Source: Meandrina meandrites (taxonomy: Eukaryota > Cnidaria > Anthozoa > Scleractinia > Meandrinidae). Taken from it: a stretch of 64,000 bases of DNA. Position 1 is the stretch's first letter, and every line of letters starts with the position of its first letter. The stretch covers positions 16,246,237-16,310,236 of the forward strand of contig OY855905.1 in the NCBI GenBank assembly GCA_963693305.1, in the 5' to 3' direction. Positions 11,101 through 20,995 of this stretch are shown here, in pieces. Below the pieces are notes generated by a model. The model saw only the letters and a program-made list of their open reading frames with translations. It had not been told where the DNA came from and searched no databases. Made by a program: the position numbers and the translations under genes.

Positions 11101-11656
11101 ATGAATGATGTTTTAAACAAGCATAGGAAAAGACCTTCTGTAACCACGGTTCCCAAGAGAGATGTAATCCTTGTGCTGCCTTATTTAGGTTTCCAAAGCA
11201 ACGTTTTTAAATGCTGTCTTAAATCTTGTGTTAATAAATTTTATGGTTTTGTCAATCTTAGGTTGATTTTTCAGAACACTTGCCGGATTAAGTCCTTTTT
11301 TCCTTGCAAAGATCGTTTGAATCGCTCGCATAAACCTAAGGTCGTATACAGAGCAAGTTTCTGGGATTGTGACGCTTTCTATATCGGAAAAACAAAGAGA
11401 CAATTGCATGACAGAAAGGTTGAGCATGTTAAAGCCTTTACGCAAGTAGGTCACGCCTCCGCTGTTGCTGATCACACAATCTCCACCGGCCACAACATCA
11501 AATGGGACCACTCCATTTGGTCTAATAGCCAGTGGACGTTGTGATTTACATATTTGTAAAATAAAAGAAACACTGTTTATACAGGACTTAAAACCCACCC
11601 TTACTGACAATGTTGGCAGTGGAAAGCTCTCACCATTTGTTTTCATTGATGTTTAA
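11101..11656 (+). pseudogene. Penelope-like retroelement, C-terminal GIY-YIG remnant
   Basis: The first frame (11101-11544, 147 codons) ends in a GIY-YIG endonuclease-like domain: VYRA (about 82-85), FYIGKTKR (93-100), LHDRKVEH (102-109) and TGHNIKWDH (129-137). The domain continues in another frame at 11555-11656 with KIKETLFIQ, so there is a frameshift at about 11520-11550. RT fused to a C-terminal GIY-YIG is the Penelope-like layout; this copy is 5'-truncated and lacks the RT. After it, 11723-11754 holds a hairpin (GATG...CATC enclosing TGC...GCA) of the kind seen at the 3' end of such elements. Confidence 0.7.
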
Positions 11657-12495
11657 TTAGTTACCAGTACCTTGCTTTGTATTTTTAGGATTTAAATCTT
11701 TTGTCTTTTGTAACCGTCAATTCTGAAGATGCGTGCTGTAGCATGCGAAACATCAAGTAAATTTTAGATTATTTTTATTTTATTTCTCGTTGAATACTGT
11801 AGGCCTAATGCCGCTTTATTAGGGACCGGTCATTATTTATGTAGAGGTGGGGGGGGGGGGGGGGGAGGGAGAAAAGAAGTGGGGGGGGGGTCAAGGCTAT
11901 TTCAGATTGGCTAGAGGGGGGGGGGGCTAAACTTTTTTATAGAGAAGTTTAGGGGGGGTCAGCAGTTTGAGGTATACAGTATTGTAAGAGAAAAACAATA
12001 AGAACAATGAACAAGGTGTTCATTGGCCAAGGTGGGTGAAACAGTTAAATAGTAGAGTGCAAACACTATCTGTGAAACAGTAATGCTAAATTGTATAATT
12101 TTATGCTAATTCTATTGTTTTTCTTTTGCATAAACTCCACTATTATGTACAACTTAATGATTTGTATTTTAAAGAAATACTGTTTGCACTCTAAACTCCA
12201 ATGTTGTTATCTCAAATTAAAGTTTATAAAGAATCCAGACCTATCTGGTTTAATATTTGGTTTGACTGAAATTTTCTGCTATAAACAAAGTAAAAAGCAC
12301 GTGACAGGCCTACACAGACTCCTACGTTCGTGAAATTTGTACAGTTGCCGTTTTGTATTGGATTTGGTCGTCCAATTTATTTTGCTTCTCAGTTGTATAG
12401 AAAGGGCACTACACTCTTTTTTTTATAAGAATATATTTTGTAAGAATATCGAGGCTGAGCTTTTGAAAATTTAAGAATATTTTAAGAATAAAGCC

Positions 12496-12775
12496 GGTCC
12501 TTGTAAAAAAGCTGCTTTTTTACGTAAAAAAGCGATTTTTTTACAAATATATATTTGTAAAAAAGCTGCTTTTTTACGTAAAAAAGCAGCTTTTTTACAA
12601 AATATATATTTGTAAAAAAGCTGCTTTTTTACAAGGATATATTTTTGTAAAAAAGCTGCTTTTTTACGTAAAGAAGCAGCTTTCTTACAAATATATATTT
12701 GTAAAAAAATCGCTTTTTTACGTAAAAAAGCTGCTTTTTTACGACAAAAAGCAGCTTTTATGCAACAATATATTT
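12496..12775. repeat. Palindromic GTAAAAAAGC array, left
   Basis: Tandem units of about 45-55 bp are built from GTAAAAAAGCTGCTTTTTTA and its inverse, joined by ACGT or by ATATATAT. Several units are perfect palindromes over 40 bp and could extrude as hairpins or cruciforms. Confidence 0.8.
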
Positions 12776-13695
12776 GTAAAATCCTGTTTTAAAAGGAAAA
12801 TGTCTATCTGCTTGGCTCCGCAACGAATTATTTAATACGTACTGTAACCTGTTTTTTCGTTTCAAGTAAATTTAGATTGATCAACACTGGAGCTAGTTAT
12901 TTGTATTATAATACCCTAACTCTTGGCCTAAAAGCAGACGTTTCTTGCTTTAGACACGGTGACAAAATTTCAATCTTAGCATCGACGGCCGGGAACGGTG
13001 GCTGTTTAGTTTTGATGAAGCTGGCTGGCATCACATAATAAACCGCTTCCGCTGTTAATTTTTCGTCGGCGAACCACGAGGTTCATATACGTGTATTTTT
13101 AAGAAGTGAACCTCCAGATTTTACCAAATGATTTTATTTTTGTGACCTCTGCATGACCCTCGCATCAACATTTACACGCCAAGACAGATTAGCCTTTTCA
13201 AGGCTCTCGATTTGTGGCGAACGAAAATCAAAGAGAGAGAGAGCGAGAGTAGTGTTTACATCTTGATCTAAATCAAACTGGCTTGATGTACTGGTGGAGT
13301 GCACACAAGATAGCTTCATTAACTAAGAACACTTCGAAAATATCTTGTTAATTGAACAGATCTAGAAGCTACACGTCGTGCATAACATTATTTAATGTTG
13401 TGACTGAGGCTCTATGTACGGCTCTATGAATATGGCTATATGAGTATATATGAGTATATATGGCTATATGAATACGGCTCTATGAATACGGCTATATGAG
13501 GCTCTATGAATGCTACATGTACGGGGTTTTGCATACCCTAATTTTCAACTCAGAAATCATTTACACTGTGTGTAATTCGTTGCCTTTTACAACGCTTTCT
13601 CAACTACGTGCGACGTTCCTTCTAACAAGGTAATTTTCATGTCACGCACTAAAGGAAGACCATGTAGTCTTTCAGTATATAAAAAAGCAAATATA

Positions 13696-14074
13696 TTTCT
13701 TGTAAAAAAGCTGCTTTTTTACGTAAAAAAGCAGTTTTTTTCAAATATATATTTGTAAAAAAGCTGCTTTTTTATGTAAAAAAGCAGCTTTTTTACAAAT
13801 ATATATTCTTGTAAAAAAGCAGCTTTTTTGCAAATATATATTTGTAAAAAAGCTGCTTTTTTATGTAAAAAAGCAGCTTTTTTACAAATATATATTCTTG
13901 TAAAAAAGCAGCTTTTTTGCAAATATATATTTGTAAAAAAGCTGCTTTTTTATGTAAAAAAGCAGCTTTTTTACAAATATATATTCTTGTAAAAAAGCTG
14001 CTTTTTTACAAATATATATTTGTAAAAAAACTGCTTTTTTACGTAAAAAAGCAGCTTTTTTACAAGGACCGTTT
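13696..14074. repeat. Palindromic GTAAAAAAGC array, right
   Basis: A second array of the same palindromic unit as 12496-12775, with about 60-75 bp between repeats of the ACAAATATATATTCTTGTAA linker. The minus-strand frame over 13719-13922 only reflects this repetition and is not a gene. Confidence 0.8.
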
Positions 14075-14097
14075 TTTTACATAACATATATATATAT

Positions 14098-14365
14098 ATA
14101 GTACTTATATACCTCTTTCCTCCTTCCTAAGGGCGATGATATTGGATATTATCGCGATATTCAGATCACCTTAGAATCTCTTAGAGTCTACTTAGATACC
14201 CCCTTCCTCCTTCCTGAGCGCGATGATATTGGATAATATCGCGATATTATCGATTTAGAATCTACTAGAGTCTACTTATATATCCCCTTCCTCCTACTTG
14301 AGTGCGATGATATTGGATATTATCACGATATTATCGATTTAGAATATACTAGAGTCTACTTATAT
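14098..14365. repeat. Three tandem units of about 85-90 bp
   Basis: Each unit contains CCTTCCTCC, GCGATGATATTGGATATTAT, CGCGATATTATCG and TAGAGTCTACTTA. The central block is an imperfect palindrome of GATAT/ATATC. Further degenerate ATAATATCGGATAATAT phrases follow to about 14560. Confidence 0.7.
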
Positions 14366-14961
14366 AACCCCTTCTTCCTTCTTCCTTCTTCCTTCTTCCG
14401 GCATAATATCGGATAATATAAAATATCGTTAGACAGAGATTTGTCATTCTCATATAGCGAATTAGATATAATATCTGATAATATTGTTTTAAAAATATCG
14501 GATATTCTTTGGCATAATATAAAGTTTTGATAATATTAGATATAAGCTTTAATTTAAGAATAATACAAGAATATTTTCAGCCTAAAATCTGCAGAAAAAT
14601 AAGAATATTCAGCCTGGGCCGGAAAAACAACATTCTTATAAAAAAAAGAGTGTATACGCTGTCAGCTGTATTAGGAGACGTTTTTAGTTGAGAAGAGCCG
14701 TAAGACTGCCGCCCAGGAAATGTTTTCAGAGGTCATAGGTCTGCACGGTTTCCCGTTACTAGATTTTGGACACCTCTGTATTTAACTTGTCATACGTATT
14801 GCTATAGCGGTTAGTCTCTGCTCATCCACATATGCAAGATAAGTTTTTAGCTCTCAAAATGTTCGAAAAACTGGCCACTGGTCCACACGATATGCCGATT
14901 TTGTGATATAGTAGGTTAGTGCCATTGTTATGCAAAGTAGCTATTAAATCATCTTATGATT

Positions 14962-16598
14962 CAGGGGCGTAGCGTGGGTTTTTGAAGATGTACGCACGAT
15001 AACGAATTTTTTTCTACGCGCCGAAGGCGCTTGCAGCTAGGGGGTCTGGGGGCATGTTCCCCCGGAAAATTTTGAAATTTGGGGTCTCGGAAATGCCATC
15101 TCCTGGCTTTTCTGCGGGGCATTTTCAATAAATAATGCGCCAAAAATGCGTTAGAAAGTTGTTTATTTTAACCATTTCTCTATTGTTTTCTGTTTAGCTA
15201 CAGTGTTACGAAAATTAAAAAAAATAATAAAAAAACAACGGAGACAGGTCACAAGCAAAGGGCGAGGCGTCGACCTTTACGACGGGCAACACTGTCAATA
15301 TCCACGCAGGGGCGTAGCGTCCATATACGCACGTACGCCCGTGCGTACAGCTGACATCTGAGAAAAAATGTTTTTTTTTTGGAATTGCCTAAAAACGTTT
15401 TTCTCATTAAATTTGCCGGCTGATAATTTCATATTTGGGCGTTTTTTATTATTTTCGTTTATCCAAGCATTAATCATTCAGTGCTGGCCACTAATGGCAA
15501 GATGCATTTGAGTGGTAATTAAAAATAGAAGAAAAAAAAACGCCTCGTACCCCTCCCTCAAGGTCAGCCAGCCTCGCTAGTTTCCCCAGCCCCAGAGGTA
15601 TTCTTGAAGGAGAGGTTACAATGCCATGACGTGTGGCTTCACAACAAAACGTATTTGCCGTCAATGGAGATTAGGAATATACCTCTTGCGAGGTCAAACG
15701 GTGAAGCCGTAGTGTTAGAGAATCCAATGAATATCTCCGCGACTTGAGCTACTTCAGCTACTTCATATACATAAACACAAGAACGTGGATATATTGACAG
15801 TGTTGCCCGTCTTAAAGGTCGACGCCTCGCCCTTTGCTTGTGACCTGTCTCCGTTGTTTTTTTTATTATTTTTTTTTATTTTCGTAACACTGTAGCTTAC
15901 AGAAAACAATAGAGAAATGGTTAAAATAAACAACGTTCTAACGCATTTTTGGCGCATTATTTATTGAAAATGCCCCACAGAAAAACCAGGAGACGGCATT
16001 TCCGAGACCCTAAATTTCAAAATTTTCTGGGGGAACATGCCCCCAGACCCCCTAGCTGCAAGCGCCTTCGGCGTTTAGAAAATTCGTTATCGTGCGTACA
16101 TCTTCAAAAACCCACGCTACGCCCCTGCCACGTTCTTGTGTTTATGTATATGAAGTAGCTCAAGTCGCGGAGATATTCATTGGATTCTCTAACACTAGGG
16201 CTTCACCGTTTGACCTCGCAAGAGGTATATTCCTAATCTCCATTGACGGCAAATACGTTTTGTTGTGAAGCCACACGTCATGGCATTGTAACCTCTCCTT
16301 CAAGAATACCTCTGGGGCTGGGGAAACTAGCGAGGCTGGATGACCTTGTGGGAGGGGTACATGAGGCGTTTTTTTTCTATTTTTAATTACCACTCAAATG
16401 CATCTTGCCATTAGTGGCCAGCACTGAATGATTAATGCTTGGATAAACGAAAATAATAAAAAACGCCCAAATATGAAATTATCAGCCGGCAAATTTAATG
16501 AGAAAAACGTTTTTAGGCAATTCCAAAAAAAAAACATTTTTTCTCAGATGTCAGCTGTACGCACGGGCGTACGTGCGTATATGGACGCTACGCCCCTG
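14962..16598. mobile_element. Outer hAT-like element with a copy of itself inside
   Basis: Outer termini are CAGGGGCGTAGCGT (14962) and its inverse ending at 16598, flanked by TGATT at 14957-14961 and 16599-16603. The sister copy near 18520 shows the empty site with one TGATT. The element is split at 15306/16128, where CCACG is duplicated around the inner copy. Removing the inner copy and one CCACG leaves about 811 bp that equal the reverse complement of the inner element. CAGGGGCGTAG ends are hAT-like, and a 5-bp duplication fits the hAT5 group. Confidence 0.75.
15307..16127. mobile_element. Inner hAT-like element, reverse orientation
   Basis: An 821-bp element with termini CAGGGGCGTAGCGT (15307) and its inverse ending at 16127, flanked by CCACG (15302-15306 and 16128-16132). 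Its left half matches the inverse of 16128-16598 and its right half the inverse of 14962-15303. No transposase was seen; short frames such as 15949-16158 are not convincing. Confidence 0.75.
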
Positions 16599-16935
16599 TG
16601 ATTGTATGTAGCATGCATTTAATAATTACTTAAGGCATTTAAGAGAAGATATGAGGTGGGGGTGGGGGGGGGGGGGGGTCATCACGTAAATATTGAAAAA
16701 AAGAGGGGGGTCACTTGCTAATTATCTGGCCTGGATATATTTATTTTCCCTCCCTCCCCCTCTACATAAATAATGACCGGTCCCTTATGACTTTTTTGAA
16801 GAAAGAGCATGCGTGCCACCGTTGAGGGCGGACGTGTCCTAGCTTTAAGCGGAGAATTCAAATCCGTCCTCGACAGAAATTTTAGCTAGTAAGCCCACTC
16901 TGAATGCTGACATCACTTAGCTAATAGTGTTTCCT

Positions 16936-18365
16936 ATGTCTGGTAAGCGAAGGAAACATAAAAGAGGCGAGAGAGGTTCAGTCGAAGAAGAAATAAACGT
17001 AGGCTCGATTACCAGCCGCTGTTCGGGGAATGAGCCCGCGCTCCTCCCCGAAACGACGGCTGGACGCGTGGATTGACCATTGTTGATTTCCACCAATCAG
17101 AACGTCGCCTGCTAGTGGGCGACCCTCAAATCGTGCAGGCAGAATAAATTATTTCTCTGGAGCAGACTTCGAAATGACGAATGCGAGAGTGTAGTTTGAC
17201 AAGGCATGCGTTCATGTTTTGGAGCGCTTTAAACTTTAAACCTGGAAGATTTACAACAAGAAAGCATTAGAGGAACTGGATAATGGTAAAAATGATTTTG
17301 TAATTGAACCTACAGTCAGAAACGGTGGTTATTGACATCGTGAAAGAGACGGCAACATACAAGTCCATTGCTGTTCGCAAATGTTGGTGCCAGAACTAGC
17401 TTCGCGTCTCTTTAAAACAAACTCTATAGCTATTACGTGGTTAAGTTACAGCAGTCTCTGGTGAAGCCGGACAAAGATAAATATTTCATCCGTGATAAGA
17501 TACAACACATCTTGCAAGATTTGTAACAGTTAAATTAGACAGCCGAGCTTAGCTGTTTAAATGCAAGTAATCACTTTAACGAAAAATTTTCAGATCTTGT
17601 CCGTTCAGAGCAAACATTTTGCGAAGTCAAAATATCTTGCAAATAGAAGCGAGCCAAACCGCTCGAGCAGAGCATCATGCAAACGTGTAACGTGTCAAAA
17701 CAAAGACAAATCCGGGAAATCCGCAGTAGTGAGTCTGTGTCGGCTTGTCACGATTCTCAGTAACATTTGCTTCGCTTTGTCTCAGAATTTTTTTAGACAC
17801 TCAATACTCCTTTAGCAATCTAAAATATAAACTTATCAAGTAAGCCGTAAAAGGCAAAGTTCGTATTGGAACGAGAAAACATGTATTTTTATGCCATTTC
17901 CGGTGATCAGTAACTTTGAATCTACGTCACAGACACGATCGGCCACTCACGCGTCCAGCCGTAACTTCTTGGGGAGGAAAGACCGAACACGAGAGGACGG
18001 TGGAAATCGAGCCTAAAATAAACGTCGTCAAGAAACAAAACATGGAAGCCGCCTCGCAAGGTTCGGAGGTACATGATAGCAGCGCCCATGGCGAAGAAGG
18101 TCTCCAGTCTAGCAAAGAAAATGAGATTAGTCTGAAAGAAGTTGTGCAACTACTTCAAAATGTCCAGCAAACCCTCCAGGAAATGCGAGCGGAAAATAGA
18201 AATGTAGCGAACGAATTGAGGGAGTTAAAAGCCTCGCTCAACAAGCAGTCATCAGAAGTTAACACCTTAAAACAAGCCCTGAAAGGAGCAGAATAGGTAA
18301 CCGACCAGTTAACTAAGTCAGTAGAATCCTTGAGGGAGGGAAAAATATATTGGAAAGATCAAAAT
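16936..18365 (+). pseudogene. LINE ORF1-like coiled-coil frame, interrupted
   Basis: The frame starts at ATG 16936 with a basic start (MSGKRRKHKRGERG), breaks at 16999, and resumes in frame at 18025 once the inserted element and one duplicated 9-mer are skipped. It then runs through a heptad-rich, Glu/Lys-rich stretch (about 18100-18290) to a TAG at 18294-18296. The same frame stays coiled-coil-like beyond that stop to about 18365, where family X copy 2 begins. Basic N-terminus plus coiled coil suggests ORF1 of an L1-like retrotransposon, but no RNA-binding domain is seen. The family is uncertain. Confidence 0.45.
17000..18015. mobile_element. 9-bp-TSD element inside the ORF1-like frame
   Basis: A 1016-bp insertion flanked by AAATAAACG at 16991-16999 and 18016-18024. 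Inverted termini start TAGGCTCGATT, with further matching blocks (CTCCCC and GGCTGGACGCGTG) over about 80 bp. A related solo end is at 10061. The long ends plus 9-bp duplication suggest a Mutator-like non-autonomous element. The internal frame 17561-17815 shows no domain. Confidence 0.75.
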
Positions 18366-18372
18366 TTCTGTA

Positions 18373-18944
18373 AGGCCCCCCCTCCAGGCCAGATAATTAG
18401 CAAGTGACCCCCCTCTTTTTTTCAATATTTACGTGATGACCCCCCCCCCCCCCCCCCGCCCTCACCTCATATCTCCTCTTATATGCCTTAAGTAATTATT
18501 AAATGCATGCTACGTACAATCATAGGATGATATTATAGCTACTTTGCATAACGATGGAACTAACCTACTATATCACAAAATCGGCATATCGTGTGGACCA
18601 GTGGCCAGTTTTTCGAACATTTTGAGAGCTAAAAACTTATCTTGCATATGTGGATGAGCAGAGACTAACCGCTATGGCAATACGTATGACAAGTTAAACA
18701 CAGAGATGTCAAAAATCTAGTAACGGGAAACCGTGCAGACCTATGACCTCTGAAAACATTTCCTGGGCGGCAGTCTTACGGCTCTTCTCAACTAAAAACG
18801 CCTCCTAATAATACAGCTGACAGCGTATAGTGCCCTTTCTATACAAGTGAGAAGCAAAATAAATTGGACAACCAAATCCAATACAAAACGGCAACTGTAC
18901 AAATTTCATGAACATAGGAGTTCATACAAGTTGTACATAATAGT
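18373..18944. mobile_element. Family X, copy 2, left part (inverted)
   Basis: The inverse of family X copy 1: 18383-18530 matches 16607-16735, 18530-18835 matches 14653-14961, and 18835-18944 matches 12330-12411 and 12143-12160. It lacks both of copy 1's nested insertions. The outer terminus appears internally deleted near 18374. The rest of the copy is at 30840-31114, beyond the PAT insertion. Confidence 0.75.
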
Positions 18945-19016
18945 AATATATTCTCATTAGGATCGTCCGCAAACAATGCCTTAGACTAGATGAGATATGG
19001 GAGACTCAGCCCAAGG
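18943..19016 (-). repeat. PAT terminal repeat B2
   Basis: A direct repeat of 19411-19484, sharing ATATATTCTC, GGATCGTCCGCAAACAATGC and GATATGGGAGACTCAGCCC. It forms the outermost 3' end of the element as transcribed. Confidence 0.8.
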
Positions 19017-19038
19017 CGGACAGGAGCGGGGAGCTCCT

Positions 19039-19185
19039 GGCCCCAGTTGTTCAAAGGGTGTATAACGCTACCCACCGGATAAATCACTATCCAGTGGATA
19101 GCGTAGTTTGTTTTGCCAACACTTATCCACTGGATAGTGATTTATCCGGTGGATAGCGCTATCCACGCTTTGAACAACTGGGGCC
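19039..19185. mobile_element. Palindromic MITE inside the PAT 3' repeat
   Basis: The ends are GGCCCCAGTTGTTCAAAG (19039-19056) and its exact inverse ending at 19185. The interior is also largely palindromic, with paired CACTATCCAGTGGATAG and CCGGATAAATCACTATCC blocks. It separates repeats A2 and B2. No coding capacity. Confidence 0.75.
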
Positions 19186-19225
19186 TGGTGGAGAATTGTA
19201 TCATCGATGCGGGGAGGTGGGTGGG

Positions 19226-19409
19226 ACGCGAAAAAGGAGCATACGTTACACCGAAAAGACTGAATGAGCTATCGCGACAAGGGAGTGGCCTTATATAAGA
19301 GGCCCATACTATTGAGACACGTGATGGATTACCACGGACTGTACGCGGTATGCTAGGGTTACGTAATCAGCATTCTAAGGCTTTTTTGTGCGGAGCCCCT
19401 AGAGAGAAT
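19226..19409 (-). repeat. PAT repeat A2
   Basis: Nearly identical to A1 at 30653-30836 (offset 11,427 bp), including the TATATAAG box. It is preceded on the minus strand by B1 and followed by B2. Confidence 0.85.
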
Positions 19410-19410
19410 A

Positions 19411-19484
19411 GTAATATATTCTCACTAGGATCGTCCGCAAACAATGCCTTAGACTAGATAAGATATGGGAGACTCAGCCCTACG
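19411..19484 (-). repeat. PAT repeat B1
   Basis: A direct repeat of B2 (offset 468 bp), adjoining A2. It lies downstream of the recombinase gene. Confidence 0.8.
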
Positions 19485-19648
19485 GCGGAGAGTCTCCTGG
19501 AAACTCCATATGAATACAAAATCACTGATTCCCATAAGCTCTGGACGTATATTCCTCCCAAAACTCAAAAAATAGGCCAGAAACTTGCAGAGGTTACAAG
19601 TCTTTAATCCAAAACAAAGCTAAAGCATTCACATGCAGAGAAAAAACT

Positions 19649-20859
19649 CTATAGAAAGACTGGCTTAAAGGAAGAAACATCAGCAAAGGACTCGTAAGCC
19701 ATAGCAATATTGCAGGAAGAGCCAGCAGCTTCCGCAGAGAGTAACGCAGCTGGAGCATCGGGGCGTAATATGCTCCGGAGGTCATTATAGTGGTCAACCA
19801 TCCTCGTACTAGCCCAACCGACATGGTTAGCAACTGCTTCCTTAGAGGCTCCGAGCAAGGAAAGCGTTATGGAGCAGCCACTACGAACGCTGTGAGGAGT
19901 TTCTCCATCATTGGCTTTAATTTGGTCTAGATAGAACTTAAGACGACCATGAACTGCAGAACCAGTAAAAGGTTCCTGGGTAACATTATTACCCTTAGTA
20001 ACACGAAATAAAAAACCCTGACCTAGGTTGATCTTAATTAACTTAGCGACTGCAATATAACGCTCAAAATTCTTTACCGGACACACAACTAGATTTTCGC
20101 ATCGACGCACTGCGAACGTGTTAACCGAACTCCCTCTCAAAGTTTTCCCAAAAGTATGATTAAATAATATGCCAGAGGAATCGGGAAAAAATAAAACCTC
20201 TCTGGAAAGGACCCGACCCAAATCGGAAGAGCGGTCTCCGGAGAAAAAGTCGGTGGTGAAAAAACAAAGATCACGGCTAAAAATATACAAGGAAATAGGG
20301 GAGATCCGTGGGCTTTGAAGTTGAGCGAGAATAAACTGAGCTATCATTTGAAGTTTTTCAAGAAACAAAGGTACAGCCTTCTTTGGGCAAACTCTGGCCT
20401 TAGCCTGTTCTTCCTTAATTAATTTTAAATAGTTCTTTATGGAAGGATGGGAAACGGGGTTTCCAATTCCCAACCTGTCATCCCATTCTCCTCCGAGTCC
20501 AGCTTCAGCGAAGATGGCTCTGAGCTTTCCAACAGGCTATCAACCGTACCGGACGCTAACCTGGAAGGGCAACTACAAGAGGAAGATCGACTTTGGCCCA
20601 CTTGTGGGCATGACATCTGATGGACTTTTGTTCGGCCTGACTTGTCCTTCCAAACGAGGAATTTCTGGATGTCCCCAGGGGAGGCAGAGGAGAGGGACTT
20701 GGGAGTGGGTAAAGATGCCAAAAACCTAACCAGCTCCCGGTGAATAGAGGACTTTTGTTTCTCATAAGGTTTGTTAGACCTGATCTTCTTGAGTTCCGAA
20801 ATACGGTCTTCAATGTCTTTAAGGTCGATTTTCACCAGGTCTCGGGCATTGTCTACCAC
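19649..20859 (-). pseudogene. Tyrosine recombinase of the PAT element
   Basis: The catalytic part (20473-19649) has the full set for a tyrosine recombinase: Arg81 in GDRSSDLGRV, HSVR (194-197), NHVGW (216-220) and nucleophile Tyr229 in MVDHY. This enzyme would integrate the circular cDNA. The N-terminal part lies in another frame at 20859-20530 (a helical Lys/Glu-rich start leading to GDIQKFLVWKDKSG), so a frameshift near 20530-20545 separates the two. The joined span would be about 400 codons, a usual length for the family. It sits downstream of RT/RNase H as in other DIRS-order elements. Confidence 0.85.
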
Positions 20860-20995
20860 AACTGGATCTCTTCTAAAACCACATCTCTGACAGAAGTTAA
20901 ACGAGTCATCGTTGAGATAGGCGCATTGCGGACATGGGACAGCCGGTCTCCAAATTCTGGGTCGTCTGGACTAAGAGAGAAAGACAGGGACATGT

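Larger units (their letters stand above)
12412..14652. mobile_element. TA-flanked transposon carrying palindromic arrays
   Basis: Inverted termini begin CACTCTTTTTTTTATAAGAA on both sides, with a TA duplication at 12410-12411 and 14653-14654. The empty site is present in the inverted sister copy near 18835 (GGGCACTATACGCTG as read on the minus strand), which defines the borders exactly. The TA target suggests Tc1/mariner or a similar group. Its 2.2 kb hold two palindromic repeat arrays and a tandem-repeat block but no recognisable transposase, so it is probably non-autonomous. Sequence 12785-13690 inside it has no recognised gene. Confidence 0.8.
11822..16784. mobile_element. TTA-flanked DNA transposon (family X), copy 1
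   Basis: Inverted termini GGGACCGGTCATTATTTATG (11822) and its inverse ending at 16784 lie between TTA duplications (11819-11821 and 16785-16787), suggesting a PIF/Harbinger-like target choice. Inside the ends are G-rich/C-rich runs. After removing two younger insertions (12412-14652 and 14962-16598) the element is only about 1.1 kb and has no transposase. Copy 2 lies inverted at 18373-18944 plus 30840-31114 and supplies empty sites for both insertions. The segment at about 12165-12322 is extra relative to copy 2. Confidence 0.75.

Noticed and set aside
11723..11754. Hammerhead ribozyme in the Penelope-like 3' region
   Set aside because: A CGAAAC follows a stem, but the core CTGATGA is not present (CTGAAGA instead) and the needed third stem is not seen. 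Kept only as a hairpin.
13719..13922. Small repetitive protein
   Set aside because: The frame is produced by the GTAAAAAAGC palindromic array.
14962..16598. Interlocked double palindrome as a new structure
   Set aside because: It is explained more simply by one hAT-like element inserted in a reversed copy of itself, with 5-bp duplications.
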